Shown here one piece after another: positions 44,245 to 49,468 of a stretch of 49,468 nucleotides of DNA. This DNA comes from an uncultured Wohlfahrtiimonas sp. Lineage in GTDB: Bacteria > Pseudomonadota > Gammaproteobacteria > Cardiobacteriales > Wohlfahrtiimonadaceae. The notes under the pieces were generated by a model. It ran no database searches and was not told the origin of the DNA. It saw only the letters and a program-made list of their open reading frames with translations. The translations under genes and the position numbers were made by a program. The stretch is taken from the NCBI GenBank assembly GCA_947630895.1, contig CANRJJ010000007.1, positions 1 through 49,468 on the forward strand. Direction: 5' to 3'. Numbering within the stretch: the stretch's first letter is position 1; each line of letters starts with the position of its first letter.

Positions 44245-45639
44245 ATGGCATTGCCTACGATTCAAAGTAGAAAAGGATTCAAACAAGTTTTTGCAGCAAC
44301 AGCATTATCATTAATGGCTGTAACAGCTATTGCTAATCAAGATGTATCAAGCGCTAATACTCATGAATACACCTTAGATAATGGCTTAAAATTAATCGTG
44401 AGAGAAGATCATAGAGCGCCAGTTGCCGTGACTATGGTTTGGTATAAAGTTGGCTCAGTGGATGAACCGCGTGGAAAAGGCGGTATCTCACACATGCTCG
44501 AACATATGATGTTCAAAGGCACACCAACTTTAAAACCCAATGAACACTCGACAATCATCGCAAATTTAGGTGGTAAAGATAATGCATTTACCTCTTATGA
44601 TTACACTGCTTACTTTGAAATCTTGCCGAGCTGGGAACTAGAAACTAGTCTGCGCTTAGAATCTGATCGTATGCATAACCTAGTGTTAAAAGAAGAAGAT
44701 TTCGCACCTGAGCGCCAAGTTGTGGCAGAAGAACGTCGCCAACGCACAGACAGCAATCCTCAAGCGCTCTTTTACGAAGCATTCAATGCAACCGTTTGGA
44801 CAACAAATGCTTACCGTAATCCAATCATCGGTTGGATGCCTGAAATTCAAAGTTGGAAATTGTCTGATCTACAATCTTGGTACAACCAATTCTATCGCCC
44901 AAACAATGCAACAGTTGTGATTGTGGGTGATGTGGATGCTGATAAAACTTATGAATTAGTTAAAAAATACTTTGGTGAAATTCCTCGCGGTGAAGAAATT
45001 GTTCGTGAAGTGAACTTTGAAGTGCCACAAAATGATACTAAATACATAGAAATGGCAGCTCCTGCGAATCTACCTGTTCTATTTATGGCGTATAAAGTGC
45101 CTTCGATTAATAGCACCGAAAATAAACAAGAAGCTTATGCTTTATTGTTAGCGTCTGAAATTTTAAGTGGTAGTAATACGGCTCGTTTACCGAAAAAAAT
45201 GGTGCGTGATTCTCAAAAATCATTGGCAGCTTCTAGTTATTACAATGAAGGCGCTCGTTATGATACAACTTTCTTTTTAAGTGCTGTACCTTCTGAAGGT
45301 GTTGAATTAGAAACACTAGAAGCTGAATTACTGGCTGAGATCGAAAGATTACAAACAACTTTAGTTTCTAAAGAAGAGCTTAATAAAATCTTAACGGCTT
45401 ATCGCACTAGCCAAATTTTTGCGAAAGATTCTCTCTATTCACAAGCAATGTCAATTGGTTCGGCTGAAACGACTGGCGAAGGCTGGAAAAATAGAGAAAA
45501 CTTAGTCTCTTATCTTGAAAAAGTGACACCTGAAGAAATTCAGCAAGTGGCACAAAAATATCTCAATAAAGATAACCTTACCATTGGCCGTTTACGTGCG
45601 AATGCACCATCACTAGAAGCCATCAATGAGGAGAAATAA
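44245..45639 (+). CDS. Zinc-dependent M16 peptidase (catalytic partner)
   Basis: Exported M16-family metallopeptidase (464 aa). A signal peptide (FAATALSLMAVTAIA) is followed by the inverted zinc motif H83-x-x-E86-H87 in GISHMLEHMMF, with a downstream Glu in ERQVVAEERRQR as third ligand. The second half has the inactive M16 domain fold (LPVLFMAYKVP). The ribosome site AAGGAG is perfect. It lies 2 nt ahead of a second M16 gene that lacks the zinc motif, the usual arrangement for heterodimeric M16B enzymes. It probably degrades peptides in the periplasm. Confidence 0.9.
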   Translation: MALPTIQSRKGFKQVFAATALSLMAVTAIANQDVSSANTHEYTLDNGLKLIVREDHRAPVAVTMVWYKVGSVDEPRGKGGISHMLEHMMFKGTPTLKPNEHSTIIANLGGKDNAFTSYDYTAYFEILPSWELETSLRLESDRMHNLVLKEEDFAPERQVVAEERRQRTDSNPQALFYEAFNATVWTTNAYRNPIIGWMPEIQSWKLSDLQSWYNQFYRPNNATVVIVGDVDADKTYELVKKYFGEIPRGEEIVREVNFEVPQNDTKYIEMAAPANLPVLFMAYKVPSINSTENKQEAYALLLASEILSGSNTARLPKKMVRDSQKSLAASSYYNEGARYDTTFFLSAVPSEGVELETLEAELLAEIERLQTTLVSKEELNKILTAYRTSQIFAKDSLYSQAMSIGSAETTGEGWKNRENLVSYLEKVTPEEIQQVAQKYLNKDNLTIGRLRANAPSLEAINEEK

Positions 45640-45641
45640 TT

Positions 45642-46955
45642 ATGCTAAAAAGAGCGATCGCAGCCATTGTTGGCATCACAGTAGCATCCATTTCTATGGC
45701 GGCTGATATGAAATCTCGAATTCAAGAATGGACAACCGATGAAGGTGCTCGCGTACTGTTTATCGAAGCACCTGAAATCCCAATGGTCGATTTTATTATC
45801 TCTATGGATGCAGGCAGTTTCCGTGAAGGCAAAGCTTATGGATTAGCCAGCATGACTTCTCAAATGATGATGTTGGGTACGAAAGATAAAGATGAAAATG
45901 AATTCTCTGAAGCTTTAGAAAATCTAGGTAGTTCAATCTCTATGTCTTCAGGCATAGCAAGCACAACGATGAGTATTCGTTCATTAACTGATGAGAAAGT
46001 ACTGAATGACACATTGGTACTGTGGGAAGAGATGATTCAAGAACCACGCTTTGATGTAGAGATCTTCAATCGTGAACGCACTCAATCCATTGATGCTCAA
46101 AAAGCACTTTTAGATAGTCCAAATGCGATTGCGAGTGAAACATTTAGTGCGCTTCTCTACCCTAATCAAGTTCAAGGCGTAACGAGCGAAATGCTTCAAG
46201 AATCTTTAAAAACAATGAAGATTGATGCACTGAAAGATTTTAGAAAAGATTATTATCATGCAACAGGTGCAAACATCGTCATTGTCGGTGATTTGGACAG
46301 AGCTTCAGCTGAGAAAATTAGCATCGGTATTAGCGAAGTTTTAGGTAAAGGCAAAAAGCTCGATAAAATTTCTGAGCCAGTAGAAAAAGTTAAACCACAA
46401 ACTGTGCGTAAAGCTTTCAAAAGCCCACAAAGCCGTATTGTGATGGGTCATGTCAGCATTGATCGTTCTAATCCTGATTACTTTCCTTTAATCCTTGGTA
46501 ATCATGTTTTAGGTGGCAGTGGATTAACGTCATTATTAATGATGGATATTCGAGAAAAACAAGGTTTAACTTATGGTATTTCTAGCGGATTTTCCCCATC
46601 ATTTTTGCATGGTCCATTCATGATTGGTTTATCCACTAAAAATGAAAGCGTTGATAAAGCGATTACGGCAACCATTCAAGGAACAAAAGACTTTATTAAA
46701 AATGGGCCTGATGCTGTTGATTTAGATCGTGCAAAAAATAATTTAATCGGCAGTTCAATTTTAAGTTTAAGCAGTAACAGCGGCTTGGCTGGTGCACTTT
46801 TAACCATTGCACAATATGACTTGCCATTAGATTACTACGACACTTATCCTGAAAAAATTAAAAGCATTACAAAAGAAGAAATTCAAAAAGCATTTACTAA
46901 GCACGTTCATCCTGATGACTTTGTAACTGTCATCGTAGGTGGAAAAGCTGAATAA
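45642..46955 (+). CDS. M16-family protein lacking the zinc motif (non-catalytic partner)
   Basis: Exported partner (437 aa) with signal peptide (AIAAIVGITVASISMAAD). At the place of HxxEH it has GLASMTSQMMMLGT, so it cannot bind zinc. The C-terminal half keeps the M16 Arg/Tyr substrate-binding region (DIREKQGLTYGISSGFSP) that completes the active site of the partner in known M16B pairs. Only 2 nt separate it from the catalytic gene, so equal expression is likely. It ends the ubiG-yciK-M16 unit before a terminator. Confidence 0.88.
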   Translation: MLKRAIAAIVGITVASISMAADMKSRIQEWTTDEGARVLFIEAPEIPMVDFIISMDAGSFREGKAYGLASMTSQMMMLGTKDKDENEFSEALENLGSSISMSSGIASTTMSIRSLTDEKVLNDTLVLWEEMIQEPRFDVEIFNRERTQSIDAQKALLDSPNAIASETFSALLYPNQVQGVTSEMLQESLKTMKIDALKDFRKDYYHATGANIVIVGDLDRASAEKISIGISEVLGKGKKLDKISEPVEKVKPQTVRKAFKSPQSRIVMGHVSIDRSNPDYFPLILGNHVLGGSGLTSLLMMDIREKQGLTYGISSGFSPSFLHGPFMIGLSTKNESVDKAITATIQGTKDFIKNGPDAVDLDRAKNNLIGSSILSLSSNSGLAGALLTIAQYDLPLDYYDTYPEKIKSITKEEIQKAFTKHVHPDDFVTVIVGGKAE

Positions 46956-46972
46956 ATATAGAAAACCATGAT

Positions 46973-47003
46973 AAAGCCCTGCATTTGATGCGGGGCTTTT
47001 TTT
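46973..47003 (+). terminator. Terminator after the M16 pair
   Basis: AGCCCTGCAT TTG ATGCGGGGCT with one G-T pair, then seven T residues. The last two T residues are also the first bases of the FNR-type box. Confidence 0.9.
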
Positions 47004-47015
47004 GATCATGATCAA
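47002..47015. promoter_or_regulatory. FNR/ANR-type binding site
   Basis: TTGATCATGATCAA is an exact match to the FNR consensus TTGAT-N4-ATCAA. It is 161 bp before the hemerythrin-like gene that heads the nnrS operon. Oxygen- or NO-responsive Crp/Fnr regulators often control such genes. A partial second site, TTATC-ATTG-ATCAA, is at 47103-47116. Confidence 0.7.
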
Positions 47016-47082
47016 AATGTTATAGTTTATTCAATTGATTGATTTTCATATATCTATCTTTTATTAGAAGTTTTTATTATTT

Positions 47083-47101
47083 AATAATAATTATCATTCA
47101 T
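47083..47101. promoter_or_regulatory. Fur-box-like sequence
   Basis: AATAATAATTATCATTCAT matches 14 of 19 positions of the Fur consensus GATAATGATTATCATTATC, including the uninterrupted core ATTATCATT. It lies in the promoter region of the hemerythrin-nnrS unit. The region is AT-rich, so the match needs testing. Confidence 0.45.
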
Positions 47102-47176
47102 CTTATCATTGATCAATCATATATTCGCCCTTATCATCGAGTTAACTAAAAATATAATCTAGATGAGTCAATAATT

Positions 47177-47560
47177 ATGAAACGCGATCCAAGATTAATT
47201 GAGTTTTCACGAGAACATCATAGCGCGCTAAAGCTCGGATTATTTCTAAAAAATAGCGCTAATCTTATAGAAATGAATCAACAAATTAATGAGCTGAAAG
47301 AGATGTTGATACAACATTTTTCAGAAGAAGAAAAGGAGCTGACGGATATTTTAAACACGTTTAATCAGCCTGATTTAAAAGATCGTTTCATACAAGATCA
47401 CAAAGATCTTCGTCATTTACTGAATCAACATGAATATAACTATGAAGATGCCAAAGCAATTGGTGTACTTCTAACGGATCATTCTCGTTTTGAAGAGCGT
47501 GAGCTATTTTCTGCCATCCAAACTTATTGGGATCAAGAGGAGTTAAAACACAATGTTTAA
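47177..47560 (+). CDS. Hemerythrin-like (HHE) protein
   Basis: Small helical cytoplasmic protein (127 aa) likely binding a di-iron centre. The ligand pattern is E13-H14-H15, H47-x3-E51 (QHFSEEE), H75 with H80 (QDHKDLRH) and H102-x3-E106 (DHSRFEERE). Such proteins sense or buffer O2/NO or help repair iron centres. It overlaps nnrS by 8 nt, which with the FNR-type box upstream points to a role in nitrosative or low-oxygen stress. The helix order also resembles the YtfE/DnrN C-terminal half, but the N-terminal ScdA domain is missing. Confidence 0.8.
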   Translation: MKRDPRLIEFSREHHSALKLGLFLKNSANLIEMNQQINELKEMLIQHFSEEEKELTDILNTFNQPDLKDRFIQDHKDLRHLLNQHEYNYEDAKAIGVLLTDHSRFEERELFSAIQTYWDQEELKHNV

Positions 47561-48680
47561 TACTATTTTCTCTTATGCTTTTCGACCATTTTATGCACTT
47601 GCTGCAATTTATGTGGTCGGTATTCTTCTTCTTTGGTATCCATTAGGCTTTCAAGGCAATAGCGCTTACCCTAGTTTCTTTTGGCATGGTCACGAAATGA
47701 TTTGGGGGTTTACAGGTGCAATTATTGTTGGCTTTTTATTAACTGCCATTAGCAATTGGACCAATACACCACCTGTTAATCATTATCGCCTACTTTTACT
47801 CGTTCTTCTTTGGCTTATTGCTCGTATTTTCGTTTATATTCCATCTAAACAAGCTATTTATTTTTCCACTTTCTTCGACACTTTATTCTATTTTATTGCC
47901 GCAGGATTCATGGCTGTTTCGCTGATTAAAAGTAAAAACTATAATAATATGCTCGTACCAATTGTATTGATCATCTTTGGCACTACCAATATTTTGTTCA
48001 CGTTAGCCATTACAGGTGCATGGAAATTTTCTTTATTAACCGTTATGCAGCTTGGCTTATTAGGTGTTGCGGCTTTCATTGGTTTAATCGGCAGTAGAGT
48101 CATTCCATTCTTTACTAGCATTACGCTGCAACAACAAAATAAATTTTCTAAGCCTTTCACGATGATTGCTTTCTTAGTGCCAGTATTAATGATTATTTTA
48201 ATGATCATTAATGTACCGAAAACCATCATCTTAATTCTTGGGATCATTACAGCAATCGCTAATCTTTATCAAATATGTCGCTGGTATTCTCCTAAAATTC
48301 TTAAAGTACCATTACTTTGGAGCTTATATGCAGGCTTTTTATTTACAACTTTAGGCATTTTAGTTTTGAGCTATGCTTATAGTACAAATATGCATTATCT
48401 TTCGCTTTCTACTCACCTAATTTCTGTTGGTGGTATTGGTATTATCACGCTCAGCATGATGTCTCGTACCGCGCTTGGTCATACTGGCAGACCAATGATC
48501 CTACCTTCACTGATGAATTATGCTTTTATCGCTATTTTACTGAGCACAATCATCAGAATCATCGCGGCCTTTGCCAATAATAATGTTTATCTATTAATCG
48601 CAAGCTCTATTTTATTCAGCTTAGCTTTCATCATCTATTTATATCGCTACCTCCCAATTTTACTCACTCCTAGCAAATAA
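47553..48680 (+). CDS. nnrS: NnrS family membrane protein
   Basis: Inner-membrane haem/copper protein (375 aa) with about 12 helices that relieves nitric oxide stress. The family signature is present at the N-terminus: SYAFRPFYALAAIYV, then FFWHGHEMIWGFTGAIIVGFLLTAISNWT. A second His-rich region HLISVGGIGIITLSMMSRTALGHTGRP is also conserved. It is slightly shorter than typical NnrS (about 390-400 aa). The gene overlaps the hemerythrin-like gene and is followed after 24 nt by a small ArsD-like gene. No nor, nir or nos genes are in the window. Confidence 0.92.
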   Translation: MFNTIFSYAFRPFYALAAIYVVGILLLWYPLGFQGNSAYPSFFWHGHEMIWGFTGAIIVGFLLTAISNWTNTPPVNHYRLLLLVLLWLIARIFVYIPSKQAIYFSTFFDTLFYFIAAGFMAVSLIKSKNYNNMLVPIVLIIFGTTNILFTLAITGAWKFSLLTVMQLGLLGVAAFIGLIGSRVIPFFTSITLQQQNKFSKPFTMIAFLVPVLMIILMIINVPKTIILILGIITAIANLYQICRWYSPKILKVPLLWSLYAGFLFTTLGILVLSYAYSTNMHYLSLSTHLISVGGIGIITLSMMSRTALGHTGRPMILPSLMNYAFIAILLSTIIRIIAAFANNNVYLLIASSILFSLAFIIYLYRYLPILLTPSK

Positions 48681-48704
48681 CAATCAATTATAAAAGGAAA
48701 TATT

Positions 48705-48992
48705 ATGAAAAAATTAGAAGTCATCGAGAATGTCAGTATAGAACCATCCAAAACGAATGATTTTACAAAGCTTGTAGAATTAGTTCGCAAACATGATGGC
48801 AATATGTATCGACTTTCCAAAAATGAAGCCACTCATTTAACACACATTGATTTCGACCAACCATATCCGATTATTTTGCTCGATGGCATTGTGGTTCAGA
48901 TAGGTGCTTATCCTAATCTTGAGCAAGTGCAAGACTGGCTTGGCATTAAAATCGAAGAGAAAGCAGCTTGCTGTGGTGGATGTGGTGGCTAA
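48705..48992 (+). CDS. Small ArsD-like thioredoxin-fold protein with a C-terminal Cys cluster
   Basis: Cytoplasmic protein (95 aa). The stretch YPIILLDGIVVQIGAYPNLEQVQDWLGI strongly resembles the ArsD core (LPLILVDG..V..G.YP...EL..WLG). ArsD normally carries arsenite-binding Cys-Cys and a third Cys near its N-terminus. Here the N-terminus (KKLEVIENVSIEPSK) has none, while the last residues are KAACCGGCGG. The cysteines have thus moved to the tail. No ars genes are nearby, and the operon partner is nnrS, so metal or NO-linked chemistry is more likely than arsenic. AAAGGAAA precedes the ATG. ArsD homology is judged from motif only. Confidence 0.6.
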   Translation: MKKLEVIENVSIEPSKTNDFTKLVELVRKHDGNMYRLSKNEATHLTHIDFDQPYPIILLDGIVVQIGAYPNLEQVQDWLGIKIEEKAACCGGCGG

Positions 48993-49005
48993 ATATAATC
49001 ATTAA

Positions 49006-49040
49006 AAAGCCCATAGAAACGATACAATTTCTATGGCCTT
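49006..49040. terminator. Bidirectional terminator after the nnrS unit
   Basis: CCATAGAAA and TTTCTATGG form a perfect stem extended by AAAAAG / CTTTTTT on either side of a mismatch. It serves both the nnrS unit and the convergent small gene at 49058-49294. Edge positions are accurate to about one base. Confidence 0.8.
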
Positions 49041-49057
49041 TTTTATTTCATATACTT

Positions 49058-49294
49058 TTATGAATTATTGGCAGCTAAAGATATAAATCTTAATAACATA
49101 AATCTCTGTGCAATATTATCTTCATGATTTGGCAGTGCCTCATGTAAGCTAATTAAATATTTTACAGCAGCTTCACCACCTGCTTGAGCGATCATTTCCA
49201 AATAATGATGATTATCATCGCCAATCGCAGCTCGATCATGATGTTGAATTAAGTATTCCACTGCAATATTTTTAACATCGTAAGATATGCTCAT
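49058..49294 (-). CDS. Small uncharacterised helical protein
   Basis: I do not recognise this 78-aa protein. It is predicted mostly helical and soluble, with a His/Asp-rich stretch (QHHDRAAIGDDNHHYLEM) and a second half KYLISLHEALPNHEDNIAQRF. No signal peptide or cysteine. The ATG at 49294 has AGAGAGAAAAC upstream, a plausible ribosome site, and a terminator lies beyond its stop. Codon usage is like its neighbours, so it is likely a real gene. Confidence 0.6.
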   Translation of the reverse strand: MSISYDVKNIAVEYLIQHHDRAAIGDDNHHYLEMIAQAGGEAAVKYLISLHEALPNHEDNIAQRFMLLRFISLAANNS

Positions 49295-49373
49295 TGTTTT
49301 CTCTCTTATAGTTGTTATGAATGATTTAACTATATTATATTTTACGCTTGTTTCAACAAATCATTGTGTAAAA

Positions 49374-49434
49374 GAAAGCCCCTTTCGGGGCTTTCAGATT
49401 GCTGATAAACCTCGGTATTTTTATCGAGGTTTTT
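49374..49434 (+). terminator. Two consecutive terminator-like hairpins at the window end
   Basis: The first is GAAAGCCCC / GGGGCTTTC (49374-49395) with a 4-base loop but a poor T-run. The second is AAACCTCG / CGAGGTTT (49407-49432) followed by TTTTTC. No plus-strand gene ends here within the window, so their source transcript is unclear; they may belong to an RNA or gene next to the window. Confidence 0.55.
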
Positions 49435-49468
49435 CTTATGAGAGACTTTTAAAAAAAATCAACTCAAT

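Overview
The window looks like an AT-rich (roughly 36-38% GC by eye) gammaproteobacterial chromosome segment. Support comes from the order accD-folC-dedD-like-cvpA, the aroQ-accB-accC operon, ubiG next to yciK, and close similarity of CarB, RluA and AccD to their enterobacterial counterparts. The mix of SufU/SufT, NnrS, Tsx-like channels and a low-GC genome would suit Cardiobacteriales or a Moraxellaceae-like lineage, but I cannot fix the genus from sequence alone. I see no rRNA or tRNA genes, CRISPR array or insertion sequence.

Layout. 1-6.4 kb is an accessory block: a type I restriction-modification system (hsdM, cut by the window edge; hsdS; hsdR) followed by a convergent, very AT-rich gene of unknown function with a histidine-rich motif. 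The block ends at a 49-codon remnant of greB that the standard gene calls would miss. 6.6-11.5 kb is a probable purine/nucleoside uptake and catabolism locus: two tandem Tsx-like outer-membrane channels, a LysR regulator, a MarR regulator with the residue pattern of the urate-responsive UrtR/HucR subgroup, a large operator-like inverted repeat, and guanine deaminase. 11.5-14.5 kb holds a GltP-type symporter, a RidA protein and a pirin. 14.5-19.1 kb is carAB with an upstream promoter and attenuator-like terminator. 19.2-26 kb holds NhaA and a complete oligopeptide ABC importer (oppABCDF). 26-35.4 kb is a mixed set: a YgiD dioxygenase, a YebY-like secreted protein, a MORN-repeat secreted protein, RluA, RarD, a CPA1 Na+/H+ antiporter, an unknown protein, an aromatic amino-acid permease and a lipoprotein lytic transglycosylase. 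35.7-47 kb is housekeeping: aroQ-accBC, sufU-sufT, accD-folC-SPOR-cvpA, ubiG-yciK and a pair of M16 peptidases. 47-49 kb is a nitrosative-stress type operon (hemerythrin-like, NnrS, ArsD-like protein) behind a perfect FNR-type box and a Fur-like box.

Most notable observation: CarA, the glutaminase subunit of carbamoyl-phosphate synthetase, is full length and in its normal operon with a well conserved CarB. However, its catalytic cysteine is Gly, its catalytic histidine is Thr, and several glutamine-binding positions are also replaced. This predicts a carbamoyl-phosphate synthetase that uses free ammonia. Other points worth a second look are the greB scar at the restriction island edge, the unknown His-motif gene next to hsdR, the UrtR-like operator array, the carA leader, and the ArsD-like protein whose cysteines sit at the C-terminus instead of the N-terminus.
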